In this document: positions 1 to 8,093 of the stretch, one piece after another | Layout of the letters: every line of letters starts with the position of its first letter | Numbering within the stretch: the stretch's first letter is position 1 | From: an uncultured Oceanospirillaceae bacterium | GTDB taxonomy: Bacteria > Pseudomonadota > Gammaproteobacteria > Pseudomonadales > Balneatricaceae | Assembly (NCBI GenBank): GCA_937136055.1 | Contig: CAKZOD010000022.1 | Location: 186,001-250,000 of the forward strand | Length of the DNA: 64,000 nt | Direction: 5' to 3' | Notes under the pieces: model-generated | Database searches by the model: none | What the model was told of the DNA's origin: nothing | What the model saw: only the letters and a program-made list of their open reading frames with translations | Program-made: the position numbers and the translations under genes

Positions 1-25
1 GTTTCGATATGATTTCTAGCTTGGC

Positions 26-775
26 TCAAAGTACAGGGTCACTATTTACAGTGTCATTATTTACAGTATCGATATGAAGTACATCAATTCTGTCAGCTGA
101 AATTTGCCAGCGAATATTATAGTCGTACAATCTTATGCCGTACTCTTTTGCTTGGCTTCGTTGATAAGCGGGTCTGGGATCACACCTTAAAACCTCTTCA
201 ATCATATTGCTCAAAGACTCTTTTGTGCGCAATAGGTGAGTTTCACATTGCTTTTGAGCGCTAGCACTAAAGAATATAGGGTGTGAAAGTGGTGTGAAAC
301 TTTCAGCTAACTGATTGCTTGCCTCATCGATTTTATCGGAGTAAGGGATATAAGGCTTAATATCCAGAACAGGTGTGCCATTTAATAAGTCGGCGCCTTT
401 GACGCAAATGCTTAAGCAGTCGCCACTCTTATCAATACTCACGAGTTCAACGGCAGAAATACCAATTGGGTTTGGTCTAAAAGGAGAGCGGCTCGCGAAT
501 ACCCCGATTTTTTGATTCCCCCCCAGCCTTGGTGGTCGAACTTTTGATTTCCAGCCCGATTGATAGCATTCACTAAACACAAATAAAACCCATATATGGG
601 AGCTGTTAGTTAGCTGATCGACTATATCTAAATCACAAAAGGGCTTATGTAAAACGATACGAGATGTAATAGATTGGGTAAGTCTTGGTTGGCGAGGGAT
701 GCCAAACTTTTCCGTAAAAGGACTTTGAATAACACCAATGCTAGAAAAGGAGAAGTCATCTGGTTGGCTATTCAT
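26..775 (-). CDS. trmO: tRNA (N6-threonylcarbamoyladenosine-37) methyltransferase TrmO (TsaA/UPF0066 family)
   Basis: The 249-residue protein matches the TrmO family, which uses S-adenosylmethionine to methylate t6A at position 37 of threonine tRNAs (m6t6A), a cytoplasmic tRNA modification. Visible family motifs are FGIPRQPRL near residue 25, the glycine/arginine-rich stretch around RPPRLGGNQ and SPFRPNPIGIS near residues 80-107, KPYIPYSD near 138, and a C-terminal RCDPRPAYQRS. Length is close to the usual 235-240. The gene reads away from comF on the same strand with a 119-base gap in which I see no clear terminator. The start gives the normal N-terminus (a short lead, then IGVIQSPF), so it is probably right. 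Confidence 0.9.
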   Translation of the reverse strand: MNSQPDDFSFSSIGVIQSPFTEKFGIPRQPRLTQSITSRIVLHKPFCDLDIVDQLTNSSHIWVLFVFSECYQSGWKSKVRPPRLGGNQKIGVFASRSPFRPNPIGISAVELVSIDKSGDCLSICVKGADLLNGTPVLDIKPYIPYSDKIDEASNQLAESFTPLSHPIFFSASAQKQCETHLLRTKESLSNMIEEVLRCDPRPAYQRSQAKEYGIRLYDYNIRWQISADRIDVLHIDTVNNDTVNSDPVL

Positions 776-894
776 TTTGAACTCTAATTTAGGTTGAAAA
801 ACGGCAGTTTACGCATTTACTTAAGAAGGTACAATATATGTTGGATGATAGCGAAGTAAGGACTCGTGCTTTGATAAGTTGAATGCTAGGGAGT

Positions 895-1593
895 TTAAAT
901 AGGTGTTCTAGCAAGAATCCAAAGCTCTACTTTTTGTACTCCTGCCTTTTTCAGCTCTTTGGCTATTTCATTTGCAGTGGCTCCTGTTGTCATAACATCA
1001 TCAACGATAGCAACATGTTTTAAATGTGTTTTATTGGCACAAAAGGCATCTATCAAATTACGCTTTCTCGCTTTAGCTTTTAAGGAGGCTTGCGATTGAG
1101 TTTCTTTCACTTTGAACACTAGCTGTGTATTTGTATCGATTTGCAGTGATTTGCTCAGTGCTAAGCAAATTTGTTCTGTTTGGTTATAACCTTTCATGAG
1201 CTGTTTTATATTGGACAGGGGAACAGGAATTAATGCTTGAGGTGGGTGGAAGTTCCGCTGCTTTAAAACGGTAGAAGCAAGAGCTTGCGCAAGCCATTTT
1301 ATATGGTGCTTTGCTTGTTGCTTTTTTATCTTTGGCAATAGGGTGTCAATTGGAAACAGGTAATCAAAAGCTGCAATAGTGGTATCAAAATATGGCCTCT
1401 TTTTTAAGCAATCTTTACAAATGTCTGCACTGTTAGCGCTAATTGTAATAGCGCAATGCTTGCAAGTATTTTTCTGCCAAGGGAGATCGCTCCAGCAATT
1501 TTGGCAAATTGATTGTGAGTTGACGCAAAGCATGTCGCACAAAATGCAGTTTTGTTTGAAAAACGCACAGATGTTTATTAAATAGCTGTTCAT
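895..1593 (-). CDS. comF: ComF family phosphoribosyltransferase-like protein
   Basis: This 232-residue protein has the two-part ComF layout. The N-terminal 65 residues carry four Cys pairs (CILC, CQNC, CKHC, CKDC) expected to bind zinc. The C-terminal type I phosphoribosyltransferase domain has the PRPP-loop sequence VAIVDDVMTTGATANE near residue 193. ComF family members are needed for DNA uptake in naturally competent bacteria, and some process intracellular single-stranded DNA; no catalytic reaction is settled. It is divergent from the biotin cluster, and the comF-bio neighbourhood is common in gammaproteobacteria. Nothing unusual is seen in length or motifs. No other competence genes lie in the window, so a role in transformation here is inferred only from the family. 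Confidence 0.85.
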   Translation of the reverse strand: MNSYLINICAFFKQNCILCDMLCVNSQSICQNCWSDLPWQKNTCKHCAITISANSADICKDCLKKRPYFDTTIAAFDYLFPIDTLLPKIKKQQAKHHIKWLAQALASTVLKQRNFHPPQALIPVPLSNIKQLMKGYNQTEQICLALSKSLQIDTNTQLVFKVKETQSQASLKAKARKRNLIDAFCANKTHLKHVAIVDDVMTTGATANEIAKELKKAGVQKVELWILARTPI

Positions 1594-1596
1594 AAG

Positions 1597-1627
1597 TTGA
1601 CAGTGGTTATGCTGGCTATATTATATA
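1597..1627 (+). promoter_or_regulatory. Candidate sigma-70 promoter of the biotin cluster
   Basis: A perfect -35 hexamer TTGACA lies at 1597-1602. AT-rich -10 candidates follow: TATTAT at 1619-1624 (16-base spacing) or TATATA at 1622-1627 (19-base spacing). It sits in the comF-bioB divergent gap, about 110 bases before bioB. The assignment is by consensus only. Confidence 0.55.
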
Positions 1628-1647
1628 ACCCTTTATATTAGCCCTAG

Positions 1648-1671
1648 TATGCAGGTCTTAAATCCTGCATA
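1648..1671. promoter_or_regulatory. Perfect inverted repeat in the bioB leader, candidate operator
   Basis: Two 8-base arms, TATGCAGG and CCTGCATA, are separated by 8 bases just downstream of the likely bioB transcription start. There is no T-run after it, so it is not a normal terminator. The sequence does not resemble the BirA operator (TTGTAAACC with its dyad partner) or the published BioR or BioQ boxes as I remember them. It could be an operator or an RNA hairpin in the leader. Confidence 0.4.
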
Positions 1672-1734
1672 GCTATCGCCACAAATAGTGATTAAAGTTT
1701 AGTCTTTATTACTGACAATAGGAGATCTTTTTCA

Positions 1735-2778
1735 ATGCAGGCAACAGAACAAGTAAGACACAACTGGACTAACAAAGAAGTTCAGGCTTTATTTGACCTG
1801 CCGTTCAATGACTTGCTTTTTAAGGCGCATTGCGTGCATCGTGAAAATTTCGATCCTAACCAAGTACAAGTAAGTACTTTGCTATCTATTAAAACTGGTG
1901 CTTGCCCTGAAGATTGCAAATATTGCCCACAAAGCGCTCGTTACAATACAGGCCTTGAGCGTGAGCGCTTAATGGAAGTAGAAGCGGTTGTTAATAAAGC
2001 TAAGCAAGCGAAGGCGGCAGGTTCTACGCGTTTTTGTATGGGCGCTGCTTGGAAACATCCACATGAGCGTGATATGCCTTATGTTGTTGATATGGTAAAG
2101 CAGGTTAAAGAGTTAGGTCTTGAAACTTGTATGACACTTGGAATGTTGGATGAAGATAAGTCAAACCAGTTGGCGGATGCTGGTCTTGATTACTATAATC
2201 ACAACTTAGATACTTCGCCTGAATTTTATGAAAAAATTATTACTACTCGTACCTTCCAAGACCGTTTAGACACCTTACACAATGTAAGGGAGTCAGGTAT
2301 GAAGATCTGTAGTGGTGGTATCCTTGGTATGGGTGAAACTCAGCATGACCGAAACGGGTTGTTGATTCAGCTTGCTAATATGCCAACGCAACCGGAAAGT
2401 GTGCCTATTAATATGCTAGTAAAAGTAGCTGGTACGCCGATGGAAAATGCTGAAGATCTAGATCATCTTATCTTTATTCGTACTATTGCCGTTGCACGTA
2501 TCATGATGCCTAAATCGCATGTTAGACTTTCGGCTGGCCGTCAGGCAATGACGGATGAAATGCAAGCGATGACGTTCTTTGCAGGTGCTAACTCTATCTT
2601 CTACGGTGAGTGTTTGCTCACTACACCAAACCCTGAAACTAACAAAGACCTTCAGCTTTTCAAGCGATTGGGGATTAATCCAGAGCAAGGTATCTCTGAT
2701 AATGATGAAACTCAATCAGCGATGTTGATGAAAGATATCCAGGCTGAGAAAGACAGCTCTCACTTTTATCAAGCTTAA
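1735..2778 (+). CDS. bioB: Biotin synthase BioB
   Basis: BioB is a radical SAM enzyme that inserts sulfur into dethiobiotin, the last step of biotin synthesis, in the cytoplasm. The CxxxCxxC cluster motif is present as CPEDCKYC with Cys57, Cys61 and Cys64, followed by the typical [10 protein letters not shown] and GGILGMGE segments. At 347 residues it has the family's usual length (E. coli 346). A GGAG-type ribosome site (ataggagatc) precedes the ATG at 1735. It leads the cluster bioB-bioF-bioH-bioC-bioD, all on the plus strand with short gaps, so the five genes are probably one operon fed from the promoter near 1597. Confidence 0.97.
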   Translation: MQATEQVRHNWTNKEVQALFDLPFNDLLFKAHCVHRENFDPNQVQVSTLLSIKTGACPEDCKYCPQSARYNTGLERERLMEVEAVVNKAKQAKAAGSTRFCMGAAWKHPHERDMPYVVDMVKQVKELGLETCMTLGMLDEDKSNQLADAGLDYYNHNLDTSPEFYEKIITTRTFQDRLDTLHNVRESGMKICSGGILGMGETQHDRNGLLIQLANMPTQPESVPINMLVKVAGTPMENAEDLDHLIFIRTIAVARIMMPKSHVRLSAGRQAMTDEMQAMTFFAGANSIFYGECLLTTPNPETNKDLQLFKRLGINPEQGISDNDETQSAMLMKDIQAEKDSSHFYQA

Positions 2779-2829
2779 TCTACTTTAAGAACATCCAGGT
2801 AGAATAAGTGGTTTTAGTTAGGCGCTAAT

Positions 2830-3999
2830 ATGTCTTTTAATGATTTACAGAATGTACTTGATCAAAGAGCTGAGCAGTCTTTGTATCGTCATCGTCAGGT
2901 GATGCAAAGTCCACAAGGTGCTCATGTTGTTATCGATGGGCAGCAGCTTATCAATTTCAGTGCCAATGACTACCTAGGTTTAGCGAATCATCCGCAAGTT
3001 GTCGCAAGCTTTAAAAAAGCGGCAGACGAGTTTGGGGTAGGCGGTGGTGCCTCTCATTTAGTCAATGGCCACAGTCATCATCATCATCAACTAGAGCTTG
3101 AATTAGCTGAGTTTACTCAGCGAAGCAGAGCAGTGTTGTTTTGTAGCGGCTATATGGCAAATTTAGGCGTGATCAACGCTCTGCTCTCAAAGAAAGATGC
3201 GGTGTTTGAAGATAAGCTTAATCATTCATCTTTGTTGGATGCAGGGCTTTTAAGTGGAGCAAAATTCCAGCGTTACTTGCATGCAGATACTCAAAGTTTA
3301 GAGAGCAAGCTTATTAAAAGTACCGCTGAACGTAAGTTAGTGGTCACTGATGGTGTGTTTAGTATGGATGGTAATATCGCAGATATAACATCACTTGCTA
3401 AATGTGCAAAAGAACATGATGCATGGCTGATGGTTGATGATGCACATGGCATAGGTTGCCTCGGTGAAACTGGCGGTGGTTGTGCAGAGTTGTTTGGGCT
3501 TGATCAAGACCAGCTTCCTGTACTAATGGGAACATTAGGTAAAGCTTTTGGCACCGCTGGTGCATTTGTAGCAGGTAGCGAAGCTCTGATTGAAACGTTA
3601 ATACAGTTTTCCAGAACTTACATATACACAACAAGTATGCCGCCAGCAGTAGCTGCAGCTACGCGTACTAGTTTACGACTGATTAAATCTGAGCACTGGC
3701 GTCGATCACACTTGCAAATGTTGATTGAGAATTTTAAAGATGGGTGTTCTAAGCTTGGTTTAGCGCTAATGCCTTCAAATACACCTATTCAGCCTGTGCT
3801 AATTGGTGCTAGTGATAAGGCATTGCTTATTAGTGAAAAGTTAGTGGCGAAGGGGATGCTGGTTAAAGCGATACGCCCGCCAACCGTCCCTCAGAACCAA
3901 GCAAGGCTTCGTGTCACTATTAGTGCTGCTCATAGCTTAGAAGATATAAATCAATTACTCCATGCCCTTAAAACAACCCTAGACGAAACTGCGTTTTAA
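2830..3999 (+). CDS. bioF: 8-amino-7-oxononanoate synthase BioF
   Basis: This PLP enzyme condenses pimeloyl-ACP (or CoA) with L-alanine to make 7-keto-8-aminopelargonate. The 389-residue length fits the family (E. coli 384). Seen motifs: [10 protein letters not shown] near residue 44, a His-rich [16 protein letters not shown] segment, VDDAHGIG with the cofactor-contacting Asp/His, and TLGKAFG, whose Lys238 should form the Schiff base. It follows bioB after 51 bases. bioA, the next step in the pathway, is not in this window and must be elsewhere. Confidence 0.96.
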   Translation: MSFNDLQNVLDQRAEQSLYRHRQVMQSPQGAHVVIDGQQLINFSANDYLGLANHPQVVASFKKAADEFGVGGGASHLVNGHSHHHHQLELELAEFTQRSRAVLFCSGYMANLGVINALLSKKDAVFEDKLNHSSLLDAGLLSGAKFQRYLHADTQSLESKLIKSTAERKLVVTDGVFSMDGNIADITSLAKCAKEHDAWLMVDDAHGIGCLGETGGGCAELFGLDQDQLPVLMGTLGKAFGTAGAFVAGSEALIETLIQFSRTYIYTTSMPPAVAAATRTSLRLIKSEHWRRSHLQMLIENFKDGCSKLGLALMPSNTPIQPVLIGASDKALLISEKLVAKGMLVKAIRPPTVPQNQARLRVTISAAHSLEDINQLLHALKTTLDETAF

Positions 4000-4025
4000 G
4001 CGCTATTTGAAGCCCCATATTAATC

Positions 4026-4802
4026 ATGCCTAATTTGAATACATCTATGAAGCAACAAAATGAAAAGCCCCGCTTGTGTCTAATTCATGGATGGGGGGCA
4101 AGTAATGAAATTTGGCAACCTTGGCTCGATCAATTGAGCGAAAGCTTCACAATAAGCTGTATATCAGTTCCAGGGCTTGGGGATCATCAATTATCAGATT
4201 CGACTTTGACCATAGAAGCTGCCCTAGACAAGCTGGCTGTGAAAATACCGAGAAACAGTTTTCTTGTTGGTTGGTCACTTGGTGGAATGTTGGCAACTTT
4301 GCTTTCTTCGCGCCAGGAACTAGCTATTAAAGGCTTAATTACAATTAGTTGTAATCCTAGTTTTGTTCAGCAAGTAGATTGGCCAAATGCAATGCCTCTA
4401 GAGCAATTCAATAATTTCACAGTTTTGCTTGCTAAAAACGTGACAAAAACATTGAGCAGGTTTTTTGCATTACAAGTGCAAGGTGGTAGTGACGGTAAAA
4501 GTATTCTCACTTACCTGAAAACGATAAATGATGATGCAAAGCACACGCACTTGTCAGAGACGTTAGGTTTTTTATTGCATGATAATCGCTCTCAATTATT
4601 GGCTCTGAAACAGCCTTCACTCCATTTCTTTGGTGAGTTTGATCAATTGGTGCCTGTCGCTGTAAGCGATGAAATCCCATCTTTAAATTCAATGGCTAGC
4701 TCAGTCGTCATTAAAAAGGCAGGTCATGTTCCATTTCTTAGTGATGGCGAAATGATGGCTAAAAAAATAAGTGCGTTTTGCGTTGCACAAGGTACTAAAT
4801 AG
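4026..4802 (+). CDS. bioH: Pimeloyl-ACP methyl ester esterase BioH
   Basis: An alpha/beta hydrolase of 258 residues. The oxyanion region is LIHGWG, the nucleophile elbow is GWSLGG (Ser84) and the C-terminal catalytic His lies in KKAGHVPF. BioH cleaves the methyl ester from pimeloyl-ACP methyl ester, the gatekeeper step that ends chain elongation started by BioC. The residue pattern GWSLGG and position directly before bioC support BioH over other hydrolases. An internal Met at residue 8 could be the true start, as the first seven residues are not typical. The stop codon is immediately followed by the bioC ATG, so the two are translationally linked. Confidence 0.93.
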   Translation: MPNLNTSMKQQNEKPRLCLIHGWGASNEIWQPWLDQLSESFTISCISVPGLGDHQLSDSTLTIEAALDKLAVKIPRNSFLVGWSLGGMLATLLSSRQELAIKGLITISCNPSFVQQVDWPNAMPLEQFNNFTVLLAKNVTKTLSRFFALQVQGGSDGKSILTYLKTINDDAKHTHLSETLGFLLHDNRSQLLALKQPSLHFFGEFDQLVPVAVSDEIPSLNSMASSVVIKKAGHVPFLSDGEMMAKKISAFCVAQGTK

Positions 4803-5597
4803 ATGCAGTTACAGATTGATAAAAACCGAGTTGCGAGCTCTTTTAGTAAGGCGGCAGCTACATACGACGGTTCTTCCTTGCTGCAAAGAGATGTGGGTGA
4901 AGAGCTGCTCAGAATAGTCTCTGATCAAAATACGAATAACGCTCGTGGTAGTGTTGTTGATCTTGGATGTGGAACGGGTTTTTTTACGGCAAAACTTGAA
5001 GCGGAGTTAAAGCCTAAGCAATTGATTGGTTTAGATATTGCCCAGGGAATGCTTGAATATGCAAAATCTCTAAAAGCGCCTCATTATCAATGGCTGTGTG
5101 CTGATGCAGAAGCCTTACCATTAGCGCAAAATAGTGTTGATCTTTTATATTCCAGTTTGGCAATTCAGTGGTGTGAAACCCCTAAAGCACTGTTTTACGA
5201 AATAGAACGCGTTCTCACAGCTGGTGGGCTAGCTTTTCTTTCAACACTTGGGCCTGAAAGTCTATTTGAGCTTAGAGGTTCTTGGTCTTTGGTCGATCAA
5301 CAGGTACATGTAAATCGTTTTATTGGACTTGATGATCTTATAAAGCACTTGCCTTCAAATTTGGAATTAGTCGTAACTAAGCAGCAGAAGCGAGAGATTG
5401 AGTACGACAAGCTAAATGAACTCACTTCGGATCTCAAAAATATAGGCGCGCACAATATGAATGCCGGGGAGAGCAAAGGTTTAACCGGGCGTTTAAAAGT
5501 TAAGCAGTTTAAAGCGAATTATGAGCAGTATCGTAAAAGCAATGGGAAGTTACCGGCGACTTACGAAGTTTATTACTTGGCGCTTAAAAAGCTGTAA
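4803..5597 (+). CDS. bioC: Malonyl-ACP O-methyltransferase BioC
   Basis: The 264-residue protein has a class I SAM methyltransferase fold with motif I VVDLGCGTGFFTAKL near residue 56 and the motif IV-like DLLYSSLAIQW. The N-terminal KNRVASSFSKAAATYD is the BioC signature for binding the ACP-linked substrate. It methylates malonyl-ACP to start pimelate synthesis with a capped primer, which BioH later uncaps. The ATG directly abuts the bioH stop. Length agrees with E. coli BioC (251) plus a slightly longer linker. Confidence 0.94.
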   Translation: MQLQIDKNRVASSFSKAAATYDGSSLLQRDVGEELLRIVSDQNTNNARGSVVDLGCGTGFFTAKLEAELKPKQLIGLDIAQGMLEYAKSLKAPHYQWLCADAEALPLAQNSVDLLYSSLAIQWCETPKALFYEIERVLTAGGLAFLSTLGPESLFELRGSWSLVDQQVHVNRFIGLDDLIKHLPSNLELVVTKQQKREIEYDKLNELTSDLKNIGAHNMNAGESKGLTGRLKVKQFKANYEQYRKSNGKLPATYEVYYLALKKL

Positions 5598-5651
5598 TTA
5601 TTTAATTCAATGTAGTTTGGTTTTAGGTCTGACGTTAAGGAGTATTGTTAA

Positions 5652-6332
5652 GTGGGCAAGTATTTTATAGCAGGTACGGATACAGATGCAGGTAAAACCT
5701 TTGTGTCACAAGCGCTATTAACCGCTGCTATCAATGAGGGGATGAGCTGCTATGGCTTAAAGCCCGTAGCTGCCGGTTGTGTTGATCAAGGGGAAGGCCT
5801 TCAAAATGATGATGCACTGCGATTAATGCAAAGCTCGAGCGTTAAGCTCAGTTACCAGCAGGTAAACCCAATTGCTCTTGAGGCTGCAATAGCCCCTCAT
5901 GTTGCAGCGAAGCAAGAAGAGGTTACATTGAACACGCAAAAAGTTGTTGGCTTTTGTCGCGGTGCCTTAATGATGAACAGAGCAGATTTTATTATTGTGG
6001 AGGGGGCTGGTGGCTGGCGAGTACCGCTTAATAGCAGGGAAACAATGGCTCAAATACCTAAAGAGTTATCCTTGCCGGTTATCCTAGTGGTGGGGGTTAA
6101 GCTTGGATGTATCAACCATGCATTGCTAACAGCTGAGGCAATTAATAGAGATGGTCTACAAATAGCAGGGTGGGTTGCTAATCATATTGATCCACAAATG
6201 GAATCAAGCGAAGAAAGTGTTGCAACACTTAAGGCTGCTATCAATGCACCTCTAATCGGAGAGGTGCCATTTATTGAAAACCAAGATATTGCACAAGCTA
6301 GTAAGCACCTGCAGCTTGAGCAAATACTTTAG
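5652..6332 (+). CDS. bioD: Dethiobiotin synthetase BioD
   Basis: BioD closes the ureido ring of dethiobiotin using ATP and carbon dioxide. The P-loop is GTDTDAGKTF at residues 8-17, the substrate-binding LKPVAAGC lies near residue 36, and VEGAGGW near 117 is the conserved Mg/nucleotide loop. The start is GTG at 5652, giving the standard N-terminus; an AAGGAG-like site lies about 10 bases upstream. The length is 226 residues (E. coli 225). It is the last recognisable gene of the biotin cluster. Confidence 0.95.
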   Translation: MGKYFIAGTDTDAGKTFVSQALLTAAINEGMSCYGLKPVAAGCVDQGEGLQNDDALRLMQSSSVKLSYQQVNPIALEAAIAPHVAAKQEEVTLNTQKVVGFCRGALMMNRADFIIVEGAGGWRVPLNSRETMAQIPKELSLPVILVVGVKLGCINHALLTAEAINRDGLQIAGWVANHIDPQMESSEESVATLKAAINAPLIGEVPFIENQDIAQASKHLQLEQIL

Positions 6333-6348
6333 TGATTTCTTTAAAAAA

Positions 6349-6376
6349 TTGTATTGTGTGATAAATGTACTATAAT
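6349..6376 (+). promoter_or_regulatory. Candidate sigma-70 promoter before the small axial-like gene
   Basis: A perfect -10 TATAAT lies at 6371-6376 with a -35-like TTGTAT at 6349-6354 and 16-base spacing, in the gap after bioD. It suggests that the two genes that follow are transcribed separately from the biotin operon. Confidence 0.5.
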
Positions 6377-6471
6377 AAGCTTTGTTGGGATATGTAATTG
6401 GTTTATATACCCGACGAATAAGGTAGATAAATTAGAAATATTAATAGCTTATTAAATTTGGGTACTTAGTT

Positions 6472-6717
6472 ATGAATGTTACCAATTCATTACAAACAGG
6501 GTTGATTGGATTAAATAGAGGTTTAGATAACAACCCTAGGGCAGCAGGTGATTTCCAAGGAAGTGGAAAAGCTGAAGTCGCTGAGATCGCAAGCGGCAAA
6601 GATTTGGAAAACGCAGTTCAAGAGACGACACAGTCCGCCACTGCGCAAGCGCCATCTACTAAAGTTGTAACCAGTGCCAGCGAAGTTTTGGGCACAAATG
6701 TGGATGTCGTAGTTTAG
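6472..6717 (+). CDS. Small protein resembling the termini of flagellar axial proteins
   Basis: No firm function can be given. The 81-residue product begins SLQTGLIGLNRGLDNN, which resembles the N-terminal helix of flagellar rod/hook proteins (a short run of S/L then GLxGL). It ends TKVVTSASEVLGTNVDVV, which resembles their C-terminal helix (KxV..A.E.LGT..D). The roughly 35 residues between are Ala/Gln/Ser/Thr-rich and probably disordered. The main body found in true FlgB/C/F/G proteins is missing. It is followed after 24 bases by the SprA-family gene and likely cotranscribed with it. It could instead be a short secreted or regulatory protein; the resemblance was judged by eye. Confidence 0.6.
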   Translation: MNVTNSLQTGLIGLNRGLDNNPRAAGDFQGSGKAEVAEIASGKDLENAVQETTQSATAQAPSTKVVTSASEVLGTNVDVVV

Positions 6718-6741
6718 AGATTATCCAAAGAAGGTGCATAA

Positions 6742-7755
6742 ATGGAATTGCAAAGCTCGCTTTTAAATGTCAATAATAATGCTTCCTTGCAAGCTGCGAA
6801 GGATGGCAATGCACAATTAAGTGCTGCGAATAGCGCATCTTCACAAATTTTAAAAAACTCTCCCTCCTCTACTGGTCAATCAATTGCCTCTTTAGAGTCT
6901 TCAAGTAGTGCTGTATTTGTTGATTCCACCTCTGTTGTTACTAAATTAGTATCAGGTCCGGCAGCTGCCGCTGCGCTTTACGGCGAAGTCGTTTCAAATA
7001 CATCGAACGAAACAGTTTCAGCAAGCTCGCATGTGCATTCGAATAATGGTAGCTCTACAGATAGTGTTGAGCATTCATCAAATAAACTAGCTGCACAAAA
7101 TAAAGTTGAGCAAGCTGAACTTGCAGTAGTTAGAGATCTAGCTACAAGAGATAGAGAGGTTAAAGCTCATGAGCAAACTCATGCCGCTATAGGTGGTAGT
7201 TTTGCGAGTGCGCCGACATTTGACTATACCAGCGGGCCAGATGGTCGGTTGTATGCAACGTCAGGTGAGGTGTCAATTGATACTTCGGCAATAGCTGATG
7301 ATCCACAGGCGACTTTGGAAAAGGCTCAGGTAATTATTAGGGCTGCGCTATCAGTATCAGAGCCCTCCTCAGCTGATAGGCAAGTGGCTGCAGAGGCAAA
7401 GTCTTTAGCGCTTCAGGCAATGAATGAAATCCGTGAGTCAGGTGGACAAGAAGGAAAAGCTGTTTTTGAGGATGATCCAAAAAGCAGCAGTATCAATGCG
7501 GTTGAGCAGCAAAAATTAGAGCGCGAAGAGTACTTGGCGGAAGAAGAGCTGAAACAAGCTAAGCAAGACCGTAATGAGGCATTGGCGGAGTCCCGTAGAC
7601 AAAGCACTGATGCATCTTTAGAAGTATTAAAAGAATACAATAACCAAATTCATGATATACAAGAAAAATTGCGTAAACTTAATGCTCAATTGGTTGATTC
7701 TGGCGCGTTTTCAAAGCTTTTCCCTGAAGGGGCTTTGATAGATCAAGTGGTTTAG
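6742..7755 (+). CDS. SprA-related putative metalloprotease (PF12118-like)
   Basis: The 337-residue protein has three parts. Residues 1-120 are Ser/Ala/Asn-rich and low in complexity. A conserved core follows with AHEQTHAAI (HExxH at 143-147), FDYTSGPDGRLYATSGEVSID (GEV at 175-177) and a helical segment to about residue 235. The last roughly 85 residues are charged and probably coiled coil. The HE and GEV motifs are those of the SprA-related family. HExxH suggests zinc protease chemistry but activity has not been established for the family, as far as I know. There is no signal peptide; the substrate is unknown. It follows the axial-like small gene. Confidence 0.75.
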   Translation: MELQSSLLNVNNNASLQAAKDGNAQLSAANSASSQILKNSPSSTGQSIASLESSSSAVFVDSTSVVTKLVSGPAAAAALYGEVVSNTSNETVSASSHVHSNNGSSTDSVEHSSNKLAAQNKVEQAELAVVRDLATRDREVKAHEQTHAAIGGSFASAPTFDYTSGPDGRLYATSGEVSIDTSAIADDPQATLEKAQVIIRAALSVSEPSSADRQVAAEAKSLALQAMNEIRESGGQEGKAVFEDDPKSSSINAVEQQKLEREEYLAEEELKQAKQDRNEALAESRRQSTDASLEVLKEYNNQIHDIQEKLRKLNAQLVDSGAFSKLFPEGALIDQVV

Positions 7756-7770
7756 CTCTGCTAGATTACC

Positions 7771-7799
7771 AAAGAGCTCGCCTAGAGAGTGAGTTCTTT
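7771..7799. terminator. Hairpin between convergent genes, possible bidirectional terminator
   Basis: An 11-base stem with two G-T pairs (AAAGAGCTCGC with GTGAGTTCTTT) and a 7-base loop lies just after the SprA-family gene and before the convergent 69-residue gene. A-rich and T-rich flanks are short, so termination strength is uncertain. Confidence 0.45.
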
Positions 7800-7873
7800 A
7801 AAGCAATTCTTTCTCTTTAATTCCCCGTCTCTATAATTCATTTTGTTAAATGCTATTGTTAGCTCTGATTCGA

Positions 7874-8083
7874 TCAGTCTTGTGTGTTGCTCTTGCCTTG
7901 TTCTTTTTTTGTTTTAGATTGATCTTTGTCGCCGTAGCGTTTGGTTATGATAATAACTAAAAAGACTATGGCAGCAGCTAGAGGTAGGAAAATAATGTTC
8001 GGCAGATTGAAAGAGCCAATCCAATAAATTGCTAATATCGCTAGAACGGGAATTACTTTTGTAATTAAAAAGTGTATTGGCAT
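7874..8083 (-). CDS. Small two-helix membrane protein, function unknown
   Basis: The 69-residue product has two hydrophobic segments, roughly residues 5-23 and 29-47, followed by a strongly charged, Lys/Gln-rich tail (KDQSKTKKEQGK). I do not recognise the family. It lies 10 bases after the alpha/beta hydrolase gene on the same strand, so it probably ends the fklB-hydrolase transcript. The topology suggests an inner-membrane hairpin with a cytoplasmic tail. Codon use looks like its neighbours. It could be a false call, but the clean membrane/tail architecture and position support it. Confidence 0.6.
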   Translation of the reverse strand: MPIHFLITKVIPVLAILAIYWIGSFNLPNIIFLPLAAAIVFLVIIITKRYGDKDQSKTKKEQGKSNTQD

Positions 8084-8093
8084 GATCGTATAT

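Noticed and set aside
1594..1734. Search for a BirA operator before bioB
   Set aside because: No TTGTAAACC-like half-site with a partner was found; only the TATGCAGG dyad is present, so BirA control is not claimed.
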